Part shown: piece by piece, positions 17,826-28,984 of the stretch
Layout: every line of letters starts with the position of its first letter
How positions within the stretch are numbered: position 1 is the first letter of the stretch
Assembly: GCA_963821505.1 (NCBI GenBank)
Contig: CAWGEH010000014.1
Coordinates: forward strand, 29,126-93,125
DNA: 64,000 nucleotides
Source of the DNA: VAZQ01 sp963821505
GTDB lineage: Bacteria; Pseudomonadota; Alphaproteobacteria; Rhizobiales; Xanthobacteraceae
Reading direction: 5' to 3'
Program-made: the position numbers and the translations under genes
The notes under the pieces: generated by a model
What the model was told of the DNA's origin: nothing
Seen by the model: only the letters and a program-made list of their open reading frames with translations
Databases searched by the model: none

Positions 17826-18001
17826 GCCATGATGACGGCAAGTCGCGTCTCTTCGCATGACGCCAAATTCGAACTGGACGTGCGGCGGTTTCGCTTGCGC
17901 CGGCCGCCGCGCTCAATCGTCCGAGGCTTTCCGGCTGCTTGCCATCGCCCTATAACACCTTCAACGACAGCGGCTTGCACTGGGCCGCACGGGAGGAGCG
18001 C

Positions 18002-19024
18002 ATGAACACGGTCAGGACGCTGCTCGCTACGCTCGCGCTCGCGCTTGCGTTCGCCGGCCAAGTCCTCGGTCAAGGCATCGAGAAGAAGCAGGTCACGCTG
18101 GCGGTCGGCGGCAAGACCGCGCTCTATTATCTGCCGCTGACGGTCTGCGAGCGGCTCGGCTACTTCAAGGAGCAGGGGCTCGACGTCACCATCAACGATT
18201 TCCGCGGCGGCGCGCAGTCGCTGCAGGCCCTGGTCGGCGGTTCGGTCGACGTCGTCACCGGCGCCTACGAGCACACCATCCGCATGCAGGCGAAGGGGCA
18301 GGACATCAGGGCGGTGATCGAGCTCGGGCGCTTTCCCGGGATCGTCGTCGGGCTGCGCAAGGACAAGGCGGCGAGCTACAAATCCGCGGCCGACCTCAAG
18401 GGCCTCAAGATCGGCGTGAGCGCGCCCGGCTCCTCCACCAATTTCTTCGTGATGTATCTGATGTCGAAGGCCGGCCTCAAGCCGGCCGACGCCTCCTATA
18501 TCGGCGTGGGCATCGGGCCGTCGGCCGTCGCAGCGATGAAGAAGGGTGACATCGACGCCCTCTCCAACCTCGATCCGATGATCACCAAGCTCGAACAGGA
18601 CGGCGACATCAAGGTCATCGCCGACAGCCGAACGGAGGAGGGCACGCGCGCGATTTTCGGCGGCTCGAACCCGGCGGCGGTCCTGTACGTGAAGCAGGAT
18701 TTCATCGCAAGGAACCCCAATACGATGCAGGCGCTGGTCAACGCCTTCTACAAGACGCTCAAGTGGCTGGAGAAGGCGACGCCCGAACAGATCGCCGCGA
18801 CGGTGCCCGAGGAGTATTTCCTCGGCGACAGGGCGCTCTACCTCGCCGCGGTGAAGGCCAACAAGCCGGTCTATTCGCTCACCGGGGCGATCCCCGCCGC
18901 CGGCATGAAATCGGCCGCCGACATGCTGCTCGCCTTCGACGATGAGCTCAAGGGCGCCAGCATCGACTTGGCGAAGACCTTCGACGACCGCTTCGTCAAG
19001 CAAGCCGTCGCCGCAACCAAGTAG
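18002..19024 (+). CDS. ABC transporter substrate-binding protein (NMT1/THI5-like)
   Basis: A 340-residue protein: signal peptide at residues 1-22 (ending VLGQG), then an NMT1-like periplasmic binding domain. Visible are KTALYYLPLTVCERLGYFKEQGLDVTINDFRGGAQSLQALVGGSVDVVTGAYEH near residues 37-90 and ADLKGLKIGVSAPGSSTNFFVMYLM in the second lobe. GGAGG lies 8 bases upstream of the ATG. It delivers substrate to the permease encoded just before it. The family binds nitrate, sulfonates, taurine, pyrimidine precursors and others; the ligand cannot be told from sequence. Confidence 0.9.
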   Translation: MNTVRTLLATLALALAFAGQVLGQGIEKKQVTLAVGGKTALYYLPLTVCERLGYFKEQGLDVTINDFRGGAQSLQALVGGSVDVVTGAYEHTIRMQAKGQDIRAVIELGRFPGIVVGLRKDKAASYKSAADLKGLKIGVSAPGSSTNFFVMYLMSKAGLKPADASYIGVGIGPSAVAAMKKGDIDALSNLDPMITKLEQDGDIKVIADSRTEEGTRAIFGGSNPAAVLYVKQDFIARNPNTMQALVNAFYKTLKWLEKATPEQIAATVPEEYFLGDRALYLAAVKANKPVYSLTGAIPAAGMKSAADMLLAFDDELKGASIDLAKTFDDRFVKQAVAATK

Positions 19025-19250
19025 ATTCCGCGCTGGAATTGGGAGCCCGGGAAACCGCGGCCCTGCGCGGGCGTGGCCGCGCACCCCATCCGCTGCAGGC
19101 CCGATAGGATGGCCCCGGCTCCAGGGCGGAGGGATCGCGCGGGTCGCGCCGTTATTGGAGCAGGCCCTTGCCATGACGGTCTTATTACAGAAAGATGACG
19201 TCCTCCGCGCTGATTGAAGGCTGCCAGGGGGCGGCCGTGGCCCCGAAGTC

Positions 19251-20952
19251 ATGCCGCCCGCCGTCGTCCAGCTGAAACAGCGCCTTGCCGCCGCCGATCG
19301 CCGGTACGCCGGCCGTGTCGGGCTTCTTGCCGCCATTCATCTCGCGGCCTTTGGCGTGCTGATCTGGTCCGAGGCCGATCCGGCGGCGCAGGCGGCCTAC
19401 GTTCTGACCTGGGGCGCGCTCAACTTTTTCTGGCTCGTCCTGCTGCGGCGTCCGATGACGTCGGCGGCGCTGTCGTTTGCGCTGATCGTCGTCCTGATCC
19501 TGCTGTCGCAATTCAAGCAGGACATTCTGATGATGACCGCGACGTTCGTCGACGTGATGGTCATCGATGTCGCCACGGCCTCCTTCCTGCTGTCGATCAT
19601 TCCTGGCCTCGCCTGGAAGGTCGGCTTCGCCGTCGTGCTGGCGATCCCGGTCCTGATATTGCTGTGGCGGACCGATCCGTTCCGGGTCCGGCGCAGCATT
19701 GCCGCGCTGGGCTGCCTCGTCTGCCTGGCCGCGCTCACCGGGTTGTCGTTCGCCGTGCCGATGGACCGGCAGGACGAGTTCTTTCCCCACCAATACGTTT
19801 CCAAGTTCGCGCGGTCGGCGGCCGTTGCGGCCGTCGACCTGATGACGCGCGGCGTCCTGGAGGCTGATGCCGCCGTTGCGGGTCGGTTGAGGCTCGGGCT
19901 TGGCGGCGCCTGCAAAGCGGGCCGCAAGCTCCCGCATATCGTCATGGTATTCGACGAGTTCGAGCTTCGACGCCACCATGATGCCGAACGTGAAAGTTCC
20001 GGCGGACTACCGCGCGCGGTTTCGCTCGGTCGACGGCAAGGCGCGTTCGTTCCTGGTCGAGGGCGCCGGCGGCCCGAGCTGGTACACCGAATACAACGTG
20101 CTCACGGGGTTGTCGGTGCGCTCATACGGACATTTCGCCGAGTCCGTTACCCGGCTCGCCACCGGACGGGTCAAGCGCGGCCTGCCGTATGCGCTGCGAA
20201 ACTGCGGCTATCAGACCTACAGCCTTTACTCCTGGTTCGGCGCCTTTCTCGGCGCCCGCGGTTTCCAGACCACCACCGGAATCGAGCATTTCCTCGACGC
20301 CAAGCAGCTGGGCACCGGGCCGGCCGATACCGACCGCTTCTACTACGACCACGCCGCACGCGTGATCGCGGAGCAGCGCGACAATGGTCCGGTTTTCGTG
20401 TTTGTCTATCTCGCCGCCAACCACTTTCCCTGGGACTACCGCTACCGTCCCGATCTCCTGCCCGACTGGTCCAACCCGGAAAACCCGCCGGAGGTCGACG
20501 AATATCTGCGCCGCCAAGAGATGAGCGTGCATGACTACGCGCAGTTCAAGGAACGCCTTGGCCGCGAGTTTCCCGACGAGCAATTCTTTGTCGTGCGGTT
20601 CGGCGATCACCAGCCGTTGTTTGCCAAGCGGTTCGTGAACCCCTCGCTCGATCGAGCGCAGGTGGCCGAGCACATCCAACAGCGCGATCCCAGGTACTTC
20701 ACCACCTACTACGCGATCGACGGAGTGAACTTCCGGCCCGTCGACCGCTCATCCGCGCTTGATACGCTTGATGCACCCTATCTTCCGCTGGTGGTGCTGG
20801 AAGGGGCGGGAGTGCCGCTCGATCCCACCTTCGTGGAGCAAAAGAAGATCCTCAAGCGCTGCCGCGGCATGTTCTATCTCTGCGGCGACGGCGCGGAGGC
20901 GCGGCGGTTCAACCGGCTGCTGATCGATGCCGGGTTGATCCACGGATTTTGA
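19251..20952 (+). CDS. LTA-synthase/sulfatase-like membrane protein, copy 1 (one frame break)
   Basis: About 566 residues when one extra T at about 19959-19960 is ignored (FDES-SFD restored). The N-terminal third has five or so transmembrane helices; then HIVMVFDES begins an alkaline-phosphatase-fold domain with EGAGGPSWYTEYNVLTGLS, FVYLAANHFPWDY and RFGDHQPLF. The tail ends CRGMFYLC...RRFNRLLIDAGL. Proteins of this shape transfer phosphoglycerol or phosphoethanolamine to envelope glycans or lipids, with the domain in the periplasm. It is a paralogue of the intact gene at 21140 with the same architecture. No single frame spans the whole gene. Confidence 0.8.
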
Positions 20953-21139
20953 GGAAGCCCGCGGGCGTGCTTTGCAATGAACGAAAATTAATCGGCGGCC
21001 TGCGATCGGCAATATTTCGCGCGCAACAGCGGAGGCCGCGCCTGTTTGACCTTGCAATGACGAAATTAATACACTTTTATGACGACGGTCCGTGCGCCGG
21101 ACGTTAAGGGTGGTCATTGCCGGGCACGGCCCTTGGGCC

Positions 21140-22849
21140 ATGCCGCCGTCCATCGCGTTCCTGACCAGGCGCTTGGCGTCACGCGACGTGGTACGCTCGC
21201 GCAATTCGCTCCGGCTCGTGCCGCTCGCGCTGCTGCACGGGACGGCGCTCGCTCTCCTCTTATGGAGTGAAGTCGCCTTCGCGCCGAAGGTCATCTTCGT
21301 CCTGACCTGGGGCGTCCTCAATTTCTTCTGGCTGGCCCTGCTGCGCCGTCCCGCGGTGTCGGCCGCGCTGTCGCTGGTGATGGTCGTCGTCCTCATCCTA
21401 GCGTCGCGGCTCAAATACGACATCATATGGATGACCGCCAATTTTCTCGACGTGATGATCGTCAATACCGACACCGTCAAGTTCCTGCTGGCGGTCAGAC
21501 CCGATCTTTTTCCCAAGGCTCTCCTCGCGCTCGCGCTGATGGTGCCGGTGCTGATGCTGCTGTGGTGGATCGACACCGCCCGTGTGCCCCTGCGAACCGC
21601 ACTGCTCGGCTTCTTCGCATGCCTCGCCGCTCTCGTGGGCACGGCGCTGGCGGTGCCGCAGGAAGAGTGGGAAACGTTTGCCGGCGACAGCTATGTGTCC
21701 AAGTTCTCGCACTCGGGCGTGGCCGCGATCTTCGACCTGATGACCCGCGGATATATGGAGTCCGATGCGACCGTCACCGACCACCTGAAGGCCCTGACGG
21801 ATGCGACCTGCACGCCGAAGAGAAAGCCGCCGCACATCATCCTGGTGCACGACGAGTCGAGCTTCGATATCCGGGTGGTGCCCGGCATCAAGGTCCCGAG
21901 CGGTTACGGCAGCCACTTCCCGTCCTTCGATGGCAGGCGCCGCCATTTCATCGCCGAGGGAGCGGGAGGACCCAGCTGGTACACCGAGTACAACGTGCTC
22001 GCCGGGCTCTCCGCGCGCTCGTTTGGACGCTTTGCCTACTACGTCACGCAGATCGCCGCCGGCCGGGTCGCGCGCGGGCTGCCCACGGCGCTGCGCCGCT
22101 GCGGTTACCGGACGTTCTCCATCTATCCGGCGCTCGGCGCCTTCATGAGCGCCAGGGCCTTCCAGACCACGACCGGAATGCAGAAATTCCTCGACCAGGC
22201 CGCGCTCGGCACCGACCGCATCGAGCCCGACCGGTTCTACTACGACACCGCGCTGCGGATGATCGAACGCGAGCGCGGGAAAGGCCCGATGTTTCTTTTC
22301 GTCTATCTGGCCGAGAACCATTATCCCTGGAACTATCGCTGGCGTCCCGACCTGATACCGGAATGGAAGAATCCGGGAAACGCGCCCGAGGTCGACGAAT
22401 ACCTGCGGCGCCAGAGCATGAGTTTTCGCGACTATGCCGGCCTGCTCGACCGCCTCAAGCGCGAGTTCCAAGGCGAATCGTTCCTGGTGGTCCGCTACGG
22501 AGATCATCAGCCGGAGTTCGCCTCCGTCCTTCTCGACCCGTCGCTGGATGAGGCTGCGATCAACCAGCACCTCATGACCTACGATCCGCGCTATTACACC
22601 ACCTACTACGCGATCGACACGGTCAACTTCAAACCTGCCGACCTGTCCTCCGCCCTCGACACGCTCGAAGGACCCTATCTTCCGCTGGTCGTGCAGGAGG
22701 CCGCCGGACTGCCGCTCGATCCTTCGTTCGCCGAGCAGAAAAGAATTCTGCAGCGCTGCAGGGGGCTGTTCTATGCCTGCGCCGGCGGAGCGGAAGCGCG
22801 GCGCTTCAATCGGCTCCTGATCGACGCCGGCCTGATCAAAGGGCTTTGA
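21140..22849 (+). CDS. LTA-synthase/sulfatase-like membrane protein, copy 2 (intact)
   Basis: A 569-residue protein with an N-terminal membrane domain (about residues 20-175), then HIILVHDESSFD (metal-binding Asp/Glu and probable nucleophile Ser region), AGGPSWYTEYNVLAGLSARSFG, YLAENHYPWNY and RYGDHQPEF. The GDHQP is the alkaline-phosphatase-superfamily metal motif GDH. The start at 21140 was chosen because MPPSIAFLTRRL aligns with the start of copy 1; an upstream ATG at 21092 would add 16 residues. The acceptor is unknown: a periplasmic phosphoglycerol- or phosphoethanolamine-type transfer to glycans is the family expectation. Confidence 0.85.
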   Translation: MPPSIAFLTRRLASRDVVRSRNSLRLVPLALLHGTALALLLWSEVAFAPKVIFVLTWGVLNFFWLALLRRPAVSAALSLVMVVVLILASRLKYDIIWMTANFLDVMIVNTDTVKFLLAVRPDLFPKALLALALMVPVLMLLWWIDTARVPLRTALLGFFACLAALVGTALAVPQEEWETFAGDSYVSKFSHSGVAAIFDLMTRGYMESDATVTDHLKALTDATCTPKRKPPHIILVHDESSFDIRVVPGIKVPSGYGSHFPSFDGRRRHFIAEGAGGPSWYTEYNVLAGLSARSFGRFAYYVTQIAAGRVARGLPTALRRCGYRTFSIYPALGAFMSARAFQTTTGMQKFLDQAALGTDRIEPDRFYYDTALRMIERERGKGPMFLFVYLAENHYPWNYRWRPDLIPEWKNPGNAPEVDEYLRRQSMSFRDYAGLLDRLKREFQGESFLVVRYGDHQPEFASVLLDPSLDEAAINQHLMTYDPRYYTTYYAIDTVNFKPADLSSALDTLEGPYLPLVVQEAAGLPLDPSFAEQKRILQRCRGLFYACAGGAEARRFNRLLIDAGLIKGL

Positions 22850-22922
22850 TGGTCTTGGCGGCCCCTCGCTTGTCGCCGATCGTTCGTGCATAAAGCATCG
22901 CTCGCGTCTGATCGGGCCATGC

Positions 22923-23771
22923 ATGAACATCCTGTCGATCCAATCCCACGTCGCCTATGGACATGCCGGCAACTCCGCTGCCGTATTTCCGCTGCAGCGC
23001 ATCGGCGTCGAGGTCTGGGCGGTGCACACCGTGCAATTCTCCAACCATACCGGGTATGGCGCCTGGCGCGGTCAGGTGTTCGACGGCGAGACGATCCGTC
23101 TGGTGGTGCAGGGGATCGAAGAGCGCGGCGTGCTGGGTGCGTGCGACGGCGTCCTTTCCGGCTATCTCGGCTCGTCCGATACCGGCGAAGCCGTGCTCGA
23201 TTCGGTCGCCCGGATGAAAGGCGCGAATCCCGCGGCGCGCTATTGCTGCGATCCGGTGATCGGCGACGCCGGCCGCGGCGTTTTCGTGCGCCCAGGCATT
23301 CCGGAATTTATCCGCGAGCGGGCGCTCGCCGTCGCCGACGTGGTCACCCCCAATCAGTTCGAGCTCGAATATCTGGCCGGACGCAGCACGGCGACCCTGG
23401 CCGACCTGGCGGCCGCGGTTGACGCGGTGCATGCCCGCGGGCCGCGGATCGTGTTCGTCACCTCGCTGCAGATCGACGACACGCCGCGAGACTGCATCGA
23501 TCTCGTGATGTCCGATGGAAGCGACCGTTACCGGCTGCGCACGCCGCGGCTGCCCATCGTCGTGAACGGCGCCGGCGACGCGATCGCCGCCTTGTTTTTC
23601 GCGCATTACCTCAGGACCGGCTCCGCCGCCGAGGCGATGGCGCTGGCGACGTCCTCGATGTTCGGCGTGCTCGATCGGACGGCCGAGGCCGGCTCCACGG
23701 AGATGCTGCTGGTCGACGCCCAGGACGAGTTCGTGGCGCCGAGCCGGCGGTTCGTCGCTCATCGGATCTAG
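22923..23771 (+). CDS. pdxY: Pyridoxal kinase
   Basis: A 282-residue ribokinase-family enzyme with the PdxY/PdxK signature. It starts MNILSIQSHVAYGHAGNSAAVFP, followed by the substrate loop VHTVQFSNHTGYG, the DPVIGDAGRGVFV block, TPNQFELEYL, and the catalytic NGAGDAIAALFFAHYL near residue 217 with the base Asp in GAGD. It phosphorylates pyridoxal in the vitamin B6 salvage pathway. It is the first of a run of same-strand genes (phzF-like, NUDIX, PPK2) spaced 20-70 bp apart or overlapping. Confidence 0.95.
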   Translation: MNILSIQSHVAYGHAGNSAAVFPLQRIGVEVWAVHTVQFSNHTGYGAWRGQVFDGETIRLVVQGIEERGVLGACDGVLSGYLGSSDTGEAVLDSVARMKGANPAARYCCDPVIGDAGRGVFVRPGIPEFIRERALAVADVVTPNQFELEYLAGRSTATLADLAAAVDAVHARGPRIVFVTSLQIDDTPRDCIDLVMSDGSDRYRLRTPRLPIVVNGAGDAIAALFFAHYLRTGSAAEAMALATSSMFGVLDRTAEAGSTEMLLVDAQDEFVAPSRRFVAHRI

Positions 23772-23792
23772 CGTTCTCGTTCTGGAGATTTC

Positions 23793-24668
23793 ATGCGCCG
23801 GCGTTTCGCGACCCTCGACGTTTTCACCGCCCGCCGTTTTGCCGGCAATCCGCTCGCCGTGGTGCTCGACGCGGAGGGTCTCCACACCTTGGCGATGCAG
23901 GCGATCGCGCGCGAGTTCAATCATCCCGAGACGGTGTTCGTCTTCGCTCCCGCCGATCCTGGGCACCGCGCGCGCATTCGCATTTTCACGCCGCTGCGGG
24001 AGCTGCCATTCGCAGGCCATCCGACGGTCGGGACGGCGGTGCTGCTGGCGCCGCGCGACGGTGCGAGCGGCGAAATCGTGCTGGAGGAGGGCATCGGGCC
24101 GGTGCGCTGCGTGCTCGAAGCCGGCACCGGCGCCGGCGGCAGCGCCCGTTTCGCGATCCCGCAATTGCCGGCCGAGGTCGGCCCGGTGCCCGACGATGCG
24201 ACCCTTGCCGCGGCGCTCTCCCTCGCGCCAGCCGCGATCGGCGGGTACCGCCCGGCGCGCTGGTCCGCCGGAATGCCCTTCACTTTCGTGCCGGTCGCGG
24301 CGCTCAGCGCGGTGGAGGATTGCCGTCCCGTTCTCGCCAAGTTCGACGGCGCCTTCGGCGCGGGCGGGGCGGCCTATGTCTTCAGCGGCGAGACGGTCGA
24401 GCCCGGTCACGCCTTGCACGCCCGCATGTTCGCGCCCGGCATGGGCATCCCGGAAGACCCGGCGACGGGGTCGGCGGCGGCCGCCTTGGCCGGCATGCTC
24501 GCGCCGCGCCTGGGCGATGGAAGCCACAGGATCGTGATCGAGCAGGGCTACGAGATGGGCCGGCCGAGCCTGATCCGCGTCGCGGTCGTGGTCGCGGCCG
24601 GCCGGCTCATCTCGGCTTCGATCGGCGGCGACGCCGTCATCGTCACCGAGGGAACGATCGAGGCATGA
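23793..24668 (+). CDS. PhzF-family isomerase/epimerase
   Basis: A 291-residue protein with the two-lobed diaminopimelate-epimerase-like fold of PhzF: TLDVFTARRFAGNPLAVVLDA at the start, the catalytic-Glu segment REFNHPETVFVF (about residues 45-56), RIRIFTPLRELPFAGHPTVGTA, and EDPATGSAAAALAGML near residue 225. PhzF proteins isomerise small amino- or hydroxy-acids; outside phenazine producers the substrate is generally unknown, and there is no phenazine operon here. GGAG precedes the ATG. It follows pdxY by 21 bp. Confidence 0.9.
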   Translation: MRRRFATLDVFTARRFAGNPLAVVLDAEGLHTLAMQAIAREFNHPETVFVFAPADPGHRARIRIFTPLRELPFAGHPTVGTAVLLAPRDGASGEIVLEEGIGPVRCVLEAGTGAGGSARFAIPQLPAEVGPVPDDATLAAALSLAPAAIGGYRPARWSAGMPFTFVPVAALSAVEDCRPVLAKFDGAFGAGGAAYVFSGETVEPGHALHARMFAPGMGIPEDPATGSAAAALAGMLAPRLGDGSHRIVIEQGYEMGRPSLIRVAVVVAAGRLISASIGGDAVIVTEGTIEA

Positions 24669-24732
24669 TGCCGTTTACTCCGGTCGCGAGCGCGGTGCCG
24701 CTGCGCATTTGGGACACGCCTGGGATCTGCGC

Positions 24733-25452
24733 ATGAGCGGGATCACCATTGTGCCGGTGGAGCGGCTCGAGCTTGCCTTTGCGCCGCGGCCGTGGCTGTT
24801 CGCGAGCGAACGGCGCGCCGAGATCGACGCGCATTTCGACGCGCTCCGGCGATCGAACCCGGCGCTCTGGAACGGCCGCGTGCTCATGCTGCACGAGCAC
24901 GCGATCACCGGGGCGGTTTTCCGCGGCGCCTATCTGGAGACCGATTTCGCCAGCATGTTGGCGTGGCGCCATTGGGATTCGCCGGACAGCCGCATCAGGA
25001 ATTGCTTCGCCATGGGGGCGTTGCGCGGCAGCGACGGCGCCTTCGTGCTCGGTGTCATGGGCGCGCATACCGCGAATCCGGGACGGATCTATTTCCCCGC
25101 CGGGCTGCCGGACTTGAGCGACGTCGACGGCGCGCGGGTCGATCTCACGCGCAATGTAATGCGCGAGATCGGCGAGGAGACCGGTCTCGTGCCCGGCGAT
25201 TTCGAGGCGGAGCGGGGCTGGACCACCGTGCTGGCGGGACCGCGCATCGCGCAGGTGAAGATCCTTCGCGCGCACGAAACCGCGGACGCCCTGCGTGCGC
25301 GCATCCTCGCGCATCTCGCGCGCGAGAAGGAGCCCGAACTCGCCGACATCCATATCGTGCGCGGCCCCGCCGACTTCGACCCGATGATGCCGGCGTTCGT
25401 CACCGCCTTTCTCACCCACGTCTGGAGCCAGGCTTCCGAGGTGACGCCATGA
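24733..25452 (+). CDS. NUDIX hydrolase
   Basis: A 239-residue protein containing a Nudix box around residues 118-150: AGLPDLSDVDGARVDLTRNVMREIGEETGL, with the REIGEETG core that binds the metal. Such enzymes hydrolyse nucleoside diphosphates linked to another group. The frame has two ATGs; 24733 gives MSGITIVPVERLEL and was preferred over 24709. Its stop overlaps the start of the PPK2 gene (ATGA), so the two are co-translated. Confidence 0.88.
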   Translation: MSGITIVPVERLELAFAPRPWLFASERRAEIDAHFDALRRSNPALWNGRVLMLHEHAITGAVFRGAYLETDFASMLAWRHWDSPDSRIRNCFAMGALRGSDGAFVLGVMGAHTANPGRIYFPAGLPDLSDVDGARVDLTRNVMREIGEETGLVPGDFEAERGWTTVLAGPRIAQVKILRAHETADALRARILAHLAREKEPELADIHIVRGPADFDPMMPAFVTAFLTHVWSQASEVTP

Positions 25453-26348
25453 AGTTTCCGAAGCTGATCAAGCGGTTTCGCATCGATCATCCCGATCGCT
25501 TCCGCCTCGCTTCGTTCGACTGCGCGGACACCTGCGGCCTCGATCTCGACAAGGGCGACGCCAGGGCGATGCTCGCGGACGACGTCAAGCGTCTCGCCGA
25601 GCTGCAGCAACGGCTCTATGCGGACGACCATTGGGCGCTGCTGATCGTGCTGCAGGGGATGGACGCCTCCGGCAAGGACGGCGTCATCGCCCATGTCATG
25701 ACGGGTCTCAACCCGCAGGGCTGCAGCGTGCATCCGTTCAGGGCGCCGAGCGAGGACGAGCTCGCGCACGATTTCCTGTGGCGCGCGGCCATTCGCGTGC
25801 CGGAGCGGGGTCGCATCGGCATCTTCAATCGCTCGCACTACGAAGAGGTGCTGGTGGTGCGCGTGCATCCGGAGTTGCTGGCGCGCCAGAAGCTGCCGCC
25901 CGAGCTCATCGGCAAAAACATCTGGCAGGAGCGCTTTGAGGACATCCGCGACTTCGAGCGTCATTTTGCCCGCAATGGCGTGGCCGTGGTCAAGTTTTTC
26001 CTCCACATCTCCAGGGAGGAGCAGCGCCGGCGCCTGCTGGCGCGCCTCGACGAGCCCGCCAAGCGCTGGAAATTTTCCATGACCGACGTGGCCGACCGCA
26101 AGCTCTGGGATAAATACATGGCGGCTTACGAAGATATGGTCCGCGCGACCAGTCGTCCGGCCGCTCCCTGGTACGTGGTGCCGGCCGACAGCAAATGGTT
26201 CGCGCGGCTGGTGGTGGCGCGTGCGATGATCGAGGCGCTGCAGAATCTCGATCTTAAATTCCCCATGATCCGCGGCGCGGCGCTGAAGGAATTGCAGAAG
26301 GTGCGCGCCGCGCTCATGGCCGAAGGACGCGGGAAGCGGCGCAGGTAG
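25449..26348 (+). CDS. PPK2-family polyphosphate kinase
   Basis: A 299-residue kinase with Walker A GMDASGKDG near residue 74, and VHPFRAPSEDELAHDFLWR, then FNRSHYEEVLVVRVHPE with lid-region Arg/Lys, WKFSMTDVADRKLWDKY, and YVVPADSKWFARL. The arrangement is typical of one-domain PPK2 enzymes that phosphorylate nucleotides using polyphosphate. It overlaps the NUDIX gene by 4 bp, suggesting joint work in nucleotide-pool maintenance. The subclass (NMP- or NDP-preferring) is not decided here. Confidence 0.92.
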   Translation: MKFPKLIKRFRIDHPDRFRLASFDCADTCGLDLDKGDARAMLADDVKRLAELQQRLYADDHWALLIVLQGMDASGKDGVIAHVMTGLNPQGCSVHPFRAPSEDELAHDFLWRAAIRVPERGRIGIFNRSHYEEVLVVRVHPELLARQKLPPELIGKNIWQERFEDIRDFERHFARNGVAVVKFFLHISREEQRRRLLARLDEPAKRWKFSMTDVADRKLWDKYMAAYEDMVRATSRPAAPWYVVPADSKWFARLVVARAMIEALQNLDLKFPMIRGAALKELQKVRAALMAEGRGKRRR

Positions 26349-26446
26349 AGCATGGGCCCGAAAAGCTGCCGATGTTTCGGATAAGATCATGCGGCCAAAC
26401 AAATGCTTGGAGCGGAGTCGCGATTCGATGGGAAGCGATTTCGCTC
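26348..26446. repeat. Rhizobiales intergenic palindromic repeat, copy A
   Basis: The segment starts GAGCATGGGCCCGAAAAGC and continues through TTTCGGATAAGATCATGC, CCAAACAAATGCTTGGAGCG and GAAGCGATTTCGCTC. The same element, better preserved, occurs at 28676-28774. It holds two adjacent imperfect hairpins. It is a dispersed palindromic repeat common between genes in Bradyrhizobium-like genomes. It lies directly after the PPK2 stop. Confidence 0.75.
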
Positions 26447-27056
26447 TCGGATCGGCAATGGCGCGCACGCTGCATGAACGTCTGCCAAATGCGCGCTCCC
26501 CAATAAGCCATCGCCGTCGGCCTCCTCGAGAAAGGTCAGCATCGCTGTCGTAGACCGCCAAGCGGGGATTCGATCTTGCGAAGCAGGTCCGTCTTCCGCT
26601 AGAACGACGGCGGTCCCACTAGAGCGGTCGACGCGGTTTGACGTGTTCCGCGACCCGTGCGTGGCCATGACGAGGGCGAAGTGATGCCGACGCGCTGCGA
26701 TTTCCGCGCGATCAACCGGCGGCCGCAGGGCCGCTCCGGCGGCGCCCTCATTCTCGGCGGGCTGCTGCTCCTTATCCGCCCCTGAGGGCCGGCTGGGCGT
26801 CTTGCGCCTGGGCACTCAGGGGTACCGAGACGGAACGGAACCAGAGCGCGTTCAGCAAAAGTGGGAACCGGTTTTGGGTCGAACGCGCTCCAGCCCTTGG
26901 AGCGGCGCGCATTCACCGATCCCGTGTTGACCGAGATCGGCCCTTCAGGCGCCCGAGTTCGGCTCAAGCGGCTCGAGCGCGGCCAACCGGTGACCACTTG
27001 GCCTGGACGCGTGCCAGCGCCCGCAAACGGCGCGAACGACGAGAAGGATGAGAGCC
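26447..27056. other. Intergenic region upstream of leuA with another palindromic repeat
   Basis: No convincing gene was found. At 26843-26891 an inverted repeat AGAGCGCGTTC...GAACGCGCT encloses AGCAAAAGTGGGAACCGGTTTT, another dispersed Rhizobiales palindromic element. The remaining 550 bp contain only frames whose translations are low-complexity or Arg-rich. No leader peptide rich in leucine codons was seen before leuA. Confidence 0.6.
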
Positions 27057-28647
<1,591 letters not shown>

Positions 28648-28675
28648 GCCGCGTTGCGGGCTTGGGCGCAGCCCA

Positions 28676-28774
28676 GAGCATGATCCCGAAAAGTTGCAGG
28701 CTTTTCGGATGAGATCATGCGACCAAACAAGTGCTTAGAGCGAAATCGCAATTCAATGTGAAGCGATTTCGCTC
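28676..28774. repeat. Rhizobiales intergenic palindromic repeat, copy B
   Basis: The segment GAGCATGATCCCGAAAAG...CTTTTCGGATGAGATCATGC forms one hairpin; GAGCGAAATCGCAATTC...GAAGCGATTTCGCTC forms a second. It matches copy A at 26348 along its length. It lies in the 337-bp gap between leuA and the Spy-like gene; the rest of that gap (28775-28984) holds no gene, only probable promoter sequence. Confidence 0.8.
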
Positions 28775-28984
28775 CAGCGGCTGCGCCGCGAGTTCATCGC
28801 AAGCTCAACCGGCGCGGAACTGGCGGGGAAGGCATACGGGAACGTGACCCGGCTGTAATGCCGGCTCGCGAAGTTGTTATCTACTCGGCTTTGGGAGCGT
28901 CTCACCTAACAGAACTTTAACTTGATGCCCGGTTCCTTTCGCTCTGTACTGACGATCACAGTCGGCTGACTTGGAGGGAACGCC

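Noticed and set aside
23793..24668. Phenazine biosynthesis cluster because of the PhzF-like gene
   Set aside because: None of the other phenazine genes are present; isolated PhzF-family proteins are widespread.
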